This document shows positions 43,260 to 53,398 of a stretch of DNA of 64,000 nucleotides, one piece after another (position 1 is the first letter of the stretch; the number at the start of each line of letters is the position of its first letter). Below the pieces are notes generated by a model. That model was not told the DNA's origin. It worked only from the letters and a program-made list of their open reading frames with translations, and made no database searches. Origin of the DNA: CAVWUA01 sp963758025 (lineage in GTDB: Bacteria; Planctomycetota; Planctomycetia; Isosphaerales; Isosphaeraceae); contig CAVWUA010000004.1 of the NCBI GenBank assembly GCA_963758025.1, positions 186,001 to 250,000 of the forward strand, read 5' to 3'. Position numbers and translations under genes: made by a program.

Positions 43260-46200
43260 TTGGGAAGGCTCAGTACGCTCACGATCCTCTTGACCCTCGG
43301 CGCATGGGGGGCGGCCACGGACGGTGCTCCGCCTGACGACGCGGCGCCCCCGGCCAGCCCGTCGGCGCACCCGACCCTGCCCGCACCGGTCGCGGACTAC
43401 CTCAAGGGAGGGGTCTATCTGTTCAAACAGGGCGATCACGCCCAGGCAGCCCAGTATCTGAAGGTCGCACAGGATCATCGAGGTCAGCTCAGTCCTCAGG
43501 ACCAGACCACGCTGGACGAGTACCAGCGGTTGGTCTCGCAAACCCAGGCGGGTGACACCGCCAAGACGGTCGTATCGGACGCCGCGAACGTGGCGTCAGC
43601 GGTCGAGACCTCGGCGCGGGACACGGCCAGCGGTCTGCTCGCCCAGGCGCGGCAGGCCGCGGCGATGGGCCGTCCCGACGAGGCCCGCCGCCTGGCCAGT
43701 CAGGCCGACGCGATGGGCGTCAGCTACGGAGCCGCCGAGGACAGCCCGGGCCGTCTGCTGGCCGAACTGGATGCCCAGGCCAGCGGCACGGAGATCCGTG
43801 GCAATGCGACCCGCGACGACAAGCAAGCCGCCCGCTGGAAGCTCCAGCAGGCGCGTGAGCGGATCGCCCTGGGTCAGTACGACGAGGCCGAGGCCCTGAT
43901 CGCCGAGGCCGGCGCCATGAACATTCGCTGGGGGCTGTTCGACGACACCCCGGCCAAGGTTTCCGAAGCGCTGGAGAAGGCTCGTCCGGAAGTCGCGGCG
44001 GCTCCCTCGGAGCAGCCTGGCACGAAGGAACAGGCCCGTGCCAAGCTGAAGGAGGCCCGCGCCTTGATCGCCGCCGGTCGGGTCGAGCAGGCGGAAGCCG
44101 CCGCACTGGAAGTCGGCTCCTGGGGACTCCACTTCGGGTTCCTGGAAGACAGCCCGAACAAGGTCGTCGCGGCCGCCCGCGCGATCCGTCGCCGCCAGAG
44201 CGACCGCCAGCAGGGAAACCCGCTGGGTGGTGGCGCGGTTGACCTGTACAACGTGACGGTTCAGGAAGCCCGGGCCTTGCTCAACTCCGGTCAGTTTGAC
44301 CAGGCCGAAGCCAAGGCTCGCCAGGCGCAGCAGATGAACGTCGTGCCTAGCCTCACGGCCGATCGGGCCGAGACGGTTCTGCACGATATCGCCATGACCC
44401 GCGCCAGGGCAATGCACCCAGTCGGAACCGGCCTATGTCACGGTGGAACGCGAGGCGAACGAACTGCTGGCACGCGGTGATCGCGCCGCGGCCGCAGCCA
44501 AGTTCGTCGAGTCCCAGCGGCTCCGCGACGCGGAGTTCCAGGGTGAGACCCTGGCCATGGCCGATCCCGCCGTCCAGCAAACCCAGGCCAATCCGAACGC
44601 GGCGCCGATCCTGGAGCTGACTCCGGCCGACATGCCGGCCCCCGAACCCATTCCGGCACCCGCGGAGACGCCGCTCCTGATGCCCGAGCCGGCGGAACTC
44701 GCGCCCGAAGCGTTCCCCGTCAACGAATCGCAACCCGCGACGGTAGAGCCACCGACCTCGGTGGAGCCACCAACCAGGTAGAGACTCCGACCAATGATCC
44801 GCTGACCGAGATGGCGGCGGCTCCGGGGCTCGAACCGCTTCCGGCTCCTGAGTCGGAACCGGCGGATATGGGTGTCGCGGGCAATGACGTCCCTGAATTC
44901 AGCGAGGCCCCTGCCCCGGCTGCCGAGGAGATCCCGGCGGACATGCCGGCCGTCGGTCTGGAGCCGGCCATCTCCGATCAGCCCGCGCCGGGCAACCCGG
45001 GCGAGCTGATGCTACAGCAGGCCCAGATGCTCATGGCCGCCGGCAACTTCACCGAGGCCCGTCAGGTCGCCGAGCAGGCCCGTCGCGGCGGCTTCAATGT
45101 CGAGGCCGAGGCGGAGGACCTGATCTCTCAGATCGCTCTGACCGAGCAAACCGGCGCCCTGAAACTGTACGAGGCCGCGCTCGACGCCCTACGTAAGGGG
45201 GAGAACGATCGGGCCCATGCCCTGCTGAGCGAGGTTGCCGCCTCCGGCGTGCAGGACCCGACGCTCATGCAGAAGGTGCAGGACCTGATGGTCCGCATCC
45301 CCACCGAGAAGCCCGGCACGGCCACCATCGGCGCCGTCGAGGATGTCGAGGCGGTCAAGGCCGCAGAAGTACAATGTCGAGGTCGGGACGAAGGTGGCCG
45401 AATCGCGCCGCCTGCTGGAGACCGATCCCGATAAGGCCATTCAGGTCCTCCAGGAGACGCTCGAATCGGTCAAGGCGGCCGACGTCAGCGACGCGGCGAA
45501 GCGGACGATGGTCCGCCGGGTCGAGGTCGCGCTGGAACTGGCGAAGAAGGACAAGGTCAGCTTCGACGCCAAGATGAAGGACAAGAAGTACCAGGAGGAG
45601 ATCGAGCGGAAGAAGCTCCGCATCCTGGAGGCCGACAAGGCCAAGCAGGAGCAGATCACCGCCTTGATGAAGAAGGCGAAGGAGATGGAGGCCGACGGCA
45701 ACCTTGCCGAGGCCGAGCAGCTCGCCAAGCGGGCCGCGGCCATCGATCCGAACAACATCGCGGCCGTCGCCCTGGCCAAGGTGTCCAACACCCGACGCCA
45801 CATGGAGCGATACCTCGACAACAAGTCCGCTAAGGAAGAGAGCTTCCTTGAGGCCATGCACGGCGCCGACGAGGCGGCCATCGCGCCGACCGACGCCCAG
45901 CGCCGGGGGATCGCCTTCCCGAAGGACTTCGGGCCGATCTGACGCGGACCCGCCGTGAGATGAACGCTCGGCTGGACACCCGCAAGGACGCCAAGACGCT
46001 GGCGATCGAGGAGAAACTCAACGGCGAGCTGGTCACGGTCAACGCCAAGGACCAGCCGCTGGGAGACTATATTCAGTTCCTGGCGAGCTACAGTGGATTG
46101 AATCTCGTGCTCGATCCGGCGGCCCTGGCCGAGGAAGGGCTGACGAACCAGTCTCCTGTCACGATGCAGGCCAACGATATCCCGCTGAAGGCCGCCTTGA

Positions 46201-47849
46201 AGTTCGTCCTTCAGCCGAAACGCCTGACCTACATCATTCAGGACGGCGTCGTGCTCATCACCAACGGCACGGCGAACCGAGCCGAGGTGTATCCGGTGGC
46301 CTACCCGGTGGGCGACCTGGTGATCTCGCCGCACTCGCGGCAGAAGCAACAGCAACAGGGGGCGAACCCGTCAATGGGGAACGCCAGCCCGAATGGCGTG
46401 GACGCCAACGGTAACCCGATCACGCCCGGCGGCGTGATGGCCCCTGGCCTGACGAACGTGCCCTCTCCCGGCCTGACCGACCAGAACGGGACGTCGATTG
46501 CCCTTCTCGGCCGCCAGGAGATCGACTTCGAGCCGCTGATTGCCCTGATCAAGACGGCGGTCGCTCCCGGCACCTGGAAAGATGGTCCCGACGACGGCGG
46601 AACGGGCGGCGGCTTCGGCCTGGGTGCCGGCTTCGGTCCGGGCGGTGGTGGCGAACTGCTCGGTGAGGAAACCGCCCAGGCGGTCGGCTCGATCACTCCG
46701 TTCTACCTGAACATCAGCCTGATCATCCGGCACACCGCCGAGGTACACGACGACATCGTGGACCTGTTGCGGCAGCTCCGCCGGTTGCAGGACTTGCAGG
46801 TCTCGATCGAGGTGCGATTCATCAACGTCGATGATAGCTTCTTCGAGCAGATCGGCGTGGACTTCGACTTCTCGATCCAGTCCGATGCGTATGGGCGGAA
46901 GAGCTCCTTCGTCACCCTGAACCCGGCGGCCGTTCCGGTTCCGGCGGGTGCTGCCGGCGGTGGCGGCGGCACGGGTGGTGGTACCACGGCTGTGTCCCCC
47001 TACCTCGTCAACCCGGCGATCGATCACTCGCTCGGGAGAGAGCCGTTGATCGTCGGTCGGCAAGGCAACGGCGATACCGGCATCGGTACGCTCACGCCGG
47101 GCCTGGACATCCCCTTCCTTCAGGGTAGTGCCGGGGCGATCACCCCGTTCAACGCCCTGACGGCCAACACGGGGGCGACGTTCGGGCTGGCCTTCCTGAG
47201 CGACCTGGAGGTGTACCTGTTCCTGACCGCCGTTCAGGGTGACACCCGGGCCAACCTGGTCCAGGCGCCCAAGGTCACGACCTTCAACGGTGCGATCGCC
47301 TCGGTCTCGAACTTCACGAACATCAACTTCGTGCAGTCGGTGATCCCGGTCGTCGGTGCCGGTGCGGTGGCCTTCCAGCCGAACGTGCAGTCGCTGCCCG
47401 ACGGCGTCATCATGAGTGTCACGCCGGTCGTCTCGGCGGATCGCCGGTACGTGCGGATGACCCTCTCTCCGTTCTTCCAGACGTTCGTCCGGTTCGACAC
47501 GTTCTCGACCCAGGCGGCGGTTGGCGGTGGTGGTCTGGGCGGTCAGGCGACCGGCATCAGCACGCAGATTCAGTTGCCGGTGACCTCCGTCACGAACGTT
47601 TCGACGACCGTAACGGTGCCCGACGGCGGTACGGTGTTGCTGGGTGGTGTGAAGCGGCTCCGCGAGGAGCGCCGGGAATTCGGCGTGCCGATCCTGGCGA
47701 AGACCCCGTTGATCAACCGCCTGTTCCGCAACATCGGTATCGGCCGGCAGACCTCCAGCCTCATGCTGATGGTGACGCCCCGCATCATCATCCTTGAGGA
47801 AGAAGAGGCGCGGCTCGGCATCCCGAACGTCAACAACGTCACCTTCTGA
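43260..47849 (+). CDS. Giant repeat-plus-secretin protein (type II/III secretion secretin family), four frameshifts
   Basis: Read through four indels this is one protein of about 1,530 residues. A signal peptide is followed by repeated TPR-like units with a 'WGLFDDTPAKV' / 'WGLHFGFLEDSPNKV' / 'GVSYGAAEDSPGRL' theme (about 105-320). A Pro/Glu/Ala-rich linker (about 430-580) and more helical, Lys-rich repeats (to about 890) come next. The C-terminal secretin (from about 900) has an N0/STN-like domain ('LNLVLDPAALAEE') and the pore domain ('NVSTTVTVPDGGTVLLGGV', 'VPILAKTPLINRLF', 'SSLMLMVTPRIIIL'). Frame changes lie at about 44412-44424, 44770-44777, 45360-45364 and 45931-45933. The TTG start has a perfect AAGGAGGT four bases upstream. 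It should form an outer-membrane channel; its inner-membrane partners are not in this window. Confidence 0.88.
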
Positions 47850-47856
47850 CCGATCG

Positions 47857-47888
47857 CGGCCCGTCGTCCCGCGAAGGGGGACGGGCCG
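47857..47888. repeat. Hairpin after the secretin gene
   Basis: CGGCCCGTC (47857-47865) pairs with GACGGGCCG (47880-47888). It lies 8 bp after the stop codon and just before the intrinsic terminator, and may protect the 3' end of the mRNA. Confidence 0.6.
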
Positions 47889-47917
47889 ATCCACTGTCCA
47901 ACTTCCCACGCGACCGG

Positions 47918-47952
47918 CCACCGAGGGGTTTGCTCCCCCTCGGTGGTCTTTT
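47918..47952 (+). terminator. Intrinsic terminator of the secretin gene
   Basis: CCACCGAGGGG (47918-47928) pairs with CCCCTCGGTGG (47936-47946) around a short loop and is followed by TCTTTT on the plus strand. This is a textbook rho-independent terminator, about 70 bp after the stop codon. Confidence 0.88.
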
Positions 47953-48046
47953 CGTTGGAAGGAAGGGCCGTTAGTCTGGAAGTGGAACGCCCCGACCGCC
48001 CCGTTGGTGAGCGGTTCGGATGCCCGTACCACCTGGAGTCGCGCCG

Positions 48047-48768
48047 ATGACCACTTCCCTGCTCCTGGCCTTGCTGGTCTTGCCCTGTCAGAACCCCACC
48101 GAGGAGCCTCAGGCTCCGGCGATTGAGAACGTCCAGCCCGACCCGGCCTGGAAAGCGTTGGGCAAGGGCCTGTGGTTCGACCCCAAGGAAAAGCAACTGG
48201 TCATCAAGGCCCGCGTCGCGCTTCGGGACGGCTACCTGGAACACCTGCTCTGCCTGGAGCGAACGAAGGAGCACGAGTCCATCCTCGCCACGGAAGCCCC
48301 GCCGCGACTGATTCACGCCGGCTTGCTCCTGACCGGGGCGGAGACCGGCCATCCCGTCCGGTTCCAACCCAAGTTCGAGCCGCCGACCGGAACCCCCATC
48401 GTCATCACCCTGCAATGGACCGATAAGGACGGCACCCTCCAGAAGACAAACGCCCGCGAGTGGGTCAAGGACCAGCAATCCGGCAAGACGCTCGCCGAAA
48501 ACTGGGTCTTCGCCGGCAGCGACCTGTTCACCGACCCCACTTCCGGCGCAAGATCTACGCGGCCGATAGCGGCGACCTGATCACGGTCTCCAACTTCACC
48601 AGCGCGATCCTCGACGTTCCCTTCGCCAGCTCGGCCGACGACGCCGAACGGAGCTACGTCGCCAACGAGCCACGCATCCCACCCCGAGGCACCAGCGTTC
48701 TGATGTTCCTCAAACCAGGGACGGAACCGAAGCCCAACGACGCGGCGAAGCCGAAACCCCTGCCTTGA
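48047..48768 (+). CDS. YdjY-domain protein (frameshifted)
   Basis: A secreted protein of about 240 residues, opening with a hydrophobic signal ('SLLLALLVLPCQNPTEE'), in which the Cys after 'LVLP' could be a lipobox. The body matches the YdjY family of planctomycetes: 'DPKEKQLVIKARVALRDGYL', 'RLIHAGLLLTGA', 'ENWVFAGSDLF', and after the break 'KIYAADSGDLITVSNFTSAI' and 'RIPPRGTSVLMFLKP'. A missing C in the C4 run at 48535-48538 breaks the frame at 'FTDP|HFRRKIYAADS'. The start is ATG 48047 with GGAG eight bases upstream. The function of the family is unknown. Confidence 0.85.
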
Positions 48769-48824
48769 AATCGAGCCTCAGAGAACCCGGAGAACTCAAG
48801 CTCCAAGAATCGATGTTCGGAACC

Positions 48825-48881
48825 CACGGCGAGACGCACAAAAACGAAGGCTCGAAGCCAGGTTCTGAGCGTCTCGCCGTG
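48825..48881. repeat. Long perfect inverted repeat between convergent genes
   Basis: CACGGCGAGACGC (48825-48837) and GCGTCTCGCCGTG (48869-48881) form a perfect 13-bp stem. Its 31-base loop contains a further small hairpin (GGCT-cga-AGCC). It lies in the 167-bp gap between the convergent YdjY and peroxiredoxin genes. It may act as a bidirectional terminator, although neither side has a clear T tract. Confidence 0.55.
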
Positions 48882-48935
48882 CAGCAACAACTGTTCGCAG
48901 CAATTCGCAAGGGGCGGCGGGTCATGGCCTCTCGA

Positions 48936-49481
48936 TCATGACTTCTTGGCGAGGCCGAGTTCTTCGAGGTTCTCAACCGTCTCCTGCGCGGCCTCCTTGG
49001 TCTGGATCATCTTGTCGATCCGACGGATCACGCCGTCCTTGTCGATGTAGAACGTCCAGCGCTGGGCGACACCGCGGGAGGGGCTAACGACACCGTACTT
49101 CTCGGCGACCTTCTTGTCGGGATCGCTGAGGATCGGGTAATCGGCGTCGAGCGACTTGGCAAACTTCGTGTTGGTCTCGGCGTCATCGACGCTGATGGTG
49201 AAGTAGGCGACGTCCATCTTCTTCAGTTCGCTGCTGTCCTTGGCGTAGGAGGTGCACTGCGCGGTGCAACCGCCGGTGAACGCCTTGGGGAACCAGGCCA
49301 GTACGACTGGCTTCTTCCCCTTGAAGTCTGACAGCGAGTAGGTCTTCCCGTCCGAGCCTTTCAGGGTGAAATCCGGAGCCTTGTCCCCTTCCTTCAGTTC
49401 CGCGGCGATGCAGGACGACCCAGCCATGAACGCGGCGACCAGGCCCAGCAGAGCGATTCCGTGACAGAACGCGGTACGCAT
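48936..49481 (-). CDS. Exported peroxiredoxin (AhpC/TSA, Bcp-like)
   Basis: The 181-residue thiol peroxidase has an N-terminal signal peptide ('GIALLGLVAAFMAGSSCIAAE', possibly a lipoprotein signal at 'GSSC'). The peroxidatic Cys is Cys72 in 'KAFTGGCTAQC', and Cys76 may be the resolving residue (C-x3-C spacing). 'APDFTLKGSDGKTYSLSDFK' and 'YPILSDPDKKVAEKYGV' are standard Bcp/PrxQ segments. It would reduce peroxides in the periplasm. The ribosome-binding site GGGAGA precedes the ATG. It stands alone and is divergent from the large membrane protein. Confidence 0.93.
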   Translation of the reverse strand: MRTAFCHGIALLGLVAAFMAGSSCIAAELKEGDKAPDFTLKGSDGKTYSLSDFKGKKPVVLAWFPKAFTGGCTAQCTSYAKDSSELKKMDVAYFTISVDDAETNTKFAKSLDADYPILSDPDKKVAEKYGVVSPSRGVAQRWTFYIDKDGVIRRIDKMIQTKEAAQETVENLEELGLAKKS

Positions 49482-49597
49482 CGTGGTTGTCTCCCTCTCC
49501 TCGATAGGTGCACTCCCCCACCAGTCATGTTGGCAGGGACGGCTTGACGGTAACAGCCGCGCCAGGCGGTTTCAACGGGCTAGCGCGGTGTTCCGAC

Positions 49598-49627
49598 TCG
49601 ACCAGGACTGTTGGGACGGGTTACACT
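49598..49627 (+). promoter_or_regulatory. Candidate promoter for the 947-residue membrane protein
   Basis: TCGACC (49598-49603) and TACACT (49622-49627) are separated by 18 bp. Transcription would begin about 45 bp before the ATG at 49681. Both boxes match 4 of 6 consensus positions. Confidence 0.3.
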
Positions 49628-49680
49628 GAGGAGAATCCCTTCCGCTGGATCATCCCCGTTCGCGCCGAGGTTCCCTCCCG

Positions 49681-52524
49681 ATGGCTCGCAAACGCTCCAC
49701 GACCCGAGAGCAACCCCTGCCCCCGTGGTCGGGCGTCCGACTCGTCGATGGCCTCTTGCTCCTCGCGTTTTTGAGCCTGACGTTCCTGCTCGGGGTCTTT
49801 CCACTCAAGGACACGGATTTCTGGTGGCACCTCCGGACCGGGGACCTCATCCGGCAGACGTGGCGCATCCCGGTCACGGACTGGTACACATTCGGCGCCG
49901 CCGATCATACGTGGATCGACCTGCACTGGCTGTTCGAGGTCGCCCTGAGCTGGGGCTACGAACTGGGCGGAATCGCCGCGCTGAACCTCGCCAAGTGCGC
50001 GATCACCACGGCCTCCTTGTTGATCCTGCTGACGGCCCGACGGCGGGACTGGCCGGTCTGGGTCATGCTGCTCGCGTGGCTACCGGCCTTGTTCGTTCTC
50101 AGCGGACGGATGTACGTCCGCCCGGAGACGGTCTCGCTGCTCTACCTGTCGATCGACCTGGCGGTGCTCTTTCGCCTCGATCGCTGGCCGAAGCTGGGAT
50201 ACATCGTGCCATTGGTTCAGGTCTTCTGGGTGAACTCCCAGGGTCTGTTCGTCCTTGGCCCGATCGTACTGGCGTTCGCGATCATCGATGCGTTGTTGAA
50301 ACCCGGTTCTCTCTCTCCCGCGCGTCGGCCCTGGTGGCGAACCGTCCTGAGCGTGACCGCGTTGACGGCCCTGGCCTGCCTGGTCAACCCCTATGGACTC
50401 CTCGGCGCGGTCTTTCCCTTTCAACTCGCCCAGACCATGGGCAATCCGATCTTCGCGCGGACGATCGCCGAGCTGATGCCCGTCTCGACGTTCATCGCCA
50501 AGATCGGCCTGGGGAATCTGCCTCTTCAGATCCATCTCTTGACGATGGTTCTCGGCGCCTTGAGTTTCCTCATCCCCTTGACCTGGCGTGCCATCGTGAG
50601 GCTGCAACCCGCGGCGCAGGATGCCAAGATTCCCGCCGATGCTCGGAAATCCAGGAAGCGTAAGAAGGAGACGGCGAAACCGTCGAAGTCTCCGCCGGTC
50701 GAGATCGACTGGCATCTTAGCCCCTTCCGCCTCTTGCTCTTCGCGGCGTTCAGCCTGCTAAGCTGGAAGGCAACGCGAAACACGCACCAGTTCGCCGCCG
50801 TCGTGGGAACGGTCACTGCCTGGAATTTCGGTGAGTGGGCCGCGGCACTGCGGCGCCGGCACACACGAGGGGATGAGGCGACCTCGGGGAAGGGCCTGAT
50901 CGCCCGGCTCGCGACACTCGGAGCGCTGGTGCTGGCCTTGCTCTTTGTCGGCACCGGGACGTTCTACGCGTGGGCGGGAGAGGGGCGAACGATCGGGCTG
51001 GGAGAAGAACCGCTCTGGTACCCACATGAGGCGATCCGGTTTGCCGGAGGCCCCGACATGCCCGAGCGCTTCATCTGCTTCCATAACGGACATGCGGCCC
51101 TCTATGAGTACGCGCACGGGCCGGAGCGTAAGGTCTATGCCGACGCCCGGCTGGAGGTCATCGGGCCGGACGTCTATCGCCGTTACATCGAGCTGGAAAC
51201 CCGGATCAGGCGGAACGAACCGGGCTGGAGCGAGGAACTCGACGCTCTGGGACGCCCCGGCGTGCTCGTCGATAACGTCCATGCGGAGTTCGCCGGGAAT
51301 ACGGCCGCGTTGCTCGGGCATCCTCTCTGGCGTTGCGTCTGGTTCGACCCGATCGCGACGGTCTTCGTCCCGGAATCCAGCCCGGCGAGCATCGCGCCGG
51401 TGGACTTCCTCGCCCGGCACTTCCAGCCCGATCCGGCGACCGATCCGAAAGGATTCGCCCCGCTGAAAGCCTCGGCCAAGATCCTGTTCAGCATCGCCGC
51501 TCAGTTGTACAGCCAGGGCCGGATCGACCGGGCGAGGCCCCTGGTGCTCCTCGGGGTGGGGTACGCCCGCCGGCTCCGGCAGCTTCAGCCCGACCTGCCG
51601 GACGGCTGGTTGCTCGGCGGGGTCCTGGAGACCATGCGGACGCCGGTGGGATCTCCCGAGAAACCGATCCCGCGGTTCCGTATGCCCTTCGACCCGATCT
51701 TCGATCTCTCCCCCGCTCGTGCGACCTACACCCTTCGACAGGCCATCGAGCGTTCCCCCGATGATTCGATGGCCCAGATCGCGCTCGCCTCATCCTACCT
51801 TTCGCGGGGCATGTACGGCGCGGCCCTCCCGCTGTGGAAGCGTTTGCAGACCATCCGTCCGGCCGGGAAGGACTTGACGACGATCGCCGAGACGCAGGAG
51901 ATGGCCCGCGTTCAGGCCCTGCGCACGGATACCGCGATGGGGCCGATGCCTTCAGTCGCCTGGAAGAACATGGACGAGCTGGACCGGGCGACACAGGCTC
52001 TGCTTGGGAGCGGTCGCGCGGAACAGGCCGCCGAATTGCTGGAGCAAGCGTATCGTCCCGAGACGCGTCCCTGGAACGTCACCGACCTGCTGGCGACGCT
52101 CTACGTGCACCTGGGTCAACCCGATCAGGCCCGCGCCACCTGGCAATCGGCCGTGACGGCCGTCCGACCGGCGCTCGTCGCGGCGCGGGTCGCGATGACG
52201 TACCTCATCGAGGACGATTTCGAGAAGGCCCGCCAGCACTTCCGGGAAGCACTTTCCCACGAGCCGGGCCTGTTCGAGGCGCACTACGGCCTGGCCGTGC
52301 TGGAACGGGACGCGGGCCGGGCCTCTGCCATGCGGGCCGCCGCGCGACGGGCCGTCGCGACGGCCCCAAGTGACGAGGCGCGGCGATCCGCCGAGGAAAT
52401 CCTCAAGATCGCCGCGCCCGAGGACCAGATGCTCCCGGCCCGCCCCGCGTCAGAGAGCGAGGAGGAGTTTCACCCGCCGCTGCCAGGTGACGGGGTCAGG
52501 AGATCAGCCCGCGCAACGCCTTGA
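49681..52524 (+). CDS. Large membrane protein with C-terminal TPR repeats
   Basis: The intact 947-residue ORF is of unknown function. The first half (about 20-440) has around ten membrane helices, including 'LVDGLLLLAFLSLTFLLGVF', followed by the polar motif 'KDTDFWWHLRTGDLI' and 'WIDLHWLFEVALSWGYEL'. This layout recalls multi-pass glycosyltransferase-like or O-antigen-ligase-like planctomycete proteins. A Lys-rich cytoplasmic loop lies at about 320-340. Residues about 450-600 form a soluble domain, and about 600-930 form TPR-like repeats ('AALPLWKRLQ', 'LLATLYVHLGQPDQARATW', 'DDFEKARQHFREAL'). A protein-O-mannosyltransferase-like role is possible but unproven. The 3' end overlaps the convergent isomerase gene by 29 bp. 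Confidence 0.85.
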   Translation: MARKRSTTREQPLPPWSGVRLVDGLLLLAFLSLTFLLGVFPLKDTDFWWHLRTGDLIRQTWRIPVTDWYTFGAADHTWIDLHWLFEVALSWGYELGGIAALNLAKCAITTASLLILLTARRRDWPVWVMLLAWLPALFVLSGRMYVRPETVSLLYLSIDLAVLFRLDRWPKLGYIVPLVQVFWVNSQGLFVLGPIVLAFAIIDALLKPGSLSPARRPWWRTVLSVTALTALACLVNPYGLLGAVFPFQLAQTMGNPIFARTIAELMPVSTFIAKIGLGNLPLQIHLLTMVLGALSFLIPLTWRAIVRLQPAAQDAKIPADARKSRKRKKETAKPSKSPPVEIDWHLSPFRLLLFAAFSLLSWKATRNTHQFAAVVGTVTAWNFGEWAAALRRRHTRGDEATSGKGLIARLATLGALVLALLFVGTGTFYAWAGEGRTIGLGEEPLWYPHEAIRFAGGPDMPERFICFHNGHAALYEYAHGPERKVYADARLEVIGPDVYRRYIELETRIRRNEPGWSEELDALGRPGVLVDNVHAEFAGNTAALLGHPLWRCVWFDPIATVFVPESSPASIAPVDFLARHFQPDPATDPKGFAPLKASAKILFSIAAQLYSQGRIDRARPLVLLGVGYARRLRQLQPDLPDGWLLGGVLETMRTPVGSPEKPIPRFRMPFDPIFDLSPARATYTLRQAIERSPDDSMAQIALASSYLSRGMYGAALPLWKRLQTIRPAGKDLTTIAETQEMARVQALRTDTAMGPMPSVAWKNMDELDRATQALLGSGRAEQAAELLEQAYRPETRPWNVTDLLATLYVHLGQPDQARATWQSAVTAVRPALVAARVAMTYLIEDDFEKARQHFREALSHEPGLFEAHYGLAVLERDAGRASAMRAAARRAVATAPSDEARRSAEEILKIAAPEDQMLPARPASESEEEFHPPLPGDGVRRSARATP

Positions 52525-53398
52525 TATATCGGGGAATCGCGACCAGCGGGTCCTCGGCCGCCTCGTATTCGAGGACGACGTAGCCCGAATACCTGGCCTC
52601 GCGCAGAATGCCGACGATCCGCGACAGGTCGGCCTCCTCCTTCTTACCGCCGTTCCGGCTGATCTCCGTCTTGACCTGGACGTTGATCGCGTACGGAGCC
52701 AGCTCGGCCAGGTCGGCGTAGGGGTCCTCAGTGCGGAAGTTGCCGGTGTCGAGGTTCACGCCGAAGTTCGGCGAGTCCACCGCCTTGACCAGCTTGAGCA
52801 ACTGAGCCGGCGTCGCGGTGATCCCGCCGTGGTTCTCCAGGGCGAGGAGGATGCCCTTCTGCTCGGCGTACTTGAGCGCGGTCTGGATGCCCGCGATCGC
52901 GCGTTCGACGGCCTTCTCCTCGTTATCCCCCTTGGGGACGGTCCCGGCGAAGATCCGGATGACCGGCGCGTGCAAGGCGGCGGCGCGGTCGATCCAGGTC
53001 CGCACGAGTTCCTGCTGCTCCTCGGCCGCCGGCCCGTCCGGCACGCAGAAGTTGTTCCCGACCGCCGTGCCGGAGATGTCCAGCCCGAGCAGGAACGCGT
53101 GACGCTGAAGACGGTGCAGGTAGTCCTCGTCCACGTTGGCGGGGAAGTAGTACGAGGTCGGCTCGATGGCGTCGAGCCGCATGTCGGCGGCGAGGTTCGC
53201 GAAGTCGAACATGTCCATCGACGGGTTCTTTCCCGTCAGGAGCTGCCGGTACGAGTAGGCCGCGACACTCAGTTTGAGGTGGCTGGGGCGGGTCCGGCCG
53301 ATCGGATCGATGGCCCGCGCGGAGCGGCTCAGGACCAGGGGCGCGGCCGCCGCCAGGGCGGCACTCGTGAGGAAGTTGCGTCGAGAGATCGGATTCAT
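52496..53398 (-). CDS. Tat-exported sugar phosphate isomerase/epimerase-like protein
   Basis: The 300-residue protein has a Tat signal ('SRRNFLTSAALAAAAPLVLS') and an AP-endonuclease-2-like TIM barrel. 'AIEPTSYYFP', 'VIRIFAGTVPKG', 'ILLALENHGGI', 'FGVNLDTGNF' and 'YVVLEYEA' carry the acidic and His residues that bind the metal in this family. Most relatives act on keto sugars or inositols. The exported form is common in planctomycetes and its substrate is unknown. It converges on the large membrane protein, and 674 bp of apparently non-coding DNA lie upstream. Confidence 0.9.
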   Translation of the reverse strand: MNPISRRNFLTSAALAAAAPLVLSRSARAIDPIGRTRPSHLKLSVAAYSYRQLLTGKNPSMDMFDFANLAADMRLDAIEPTSYYFPANVDEDYLHRLQRHAFLLGLDISGTAVGNNFCVPDGPAAEEQQELVRTWIDRAAALHAPVIRIFAGTVPKGDNEEKAVERAIAGIQTALKYAEQKGILLALENHGGITATPAQLLKLVKAVDSPNFGVNLDTGNFRTEDPYADLAELAPYAINVQVKTEISRNGGKKEEADLSRIVGILREARYSGYVVLEYEAAEDPLVAIPRYIKALRGLIS

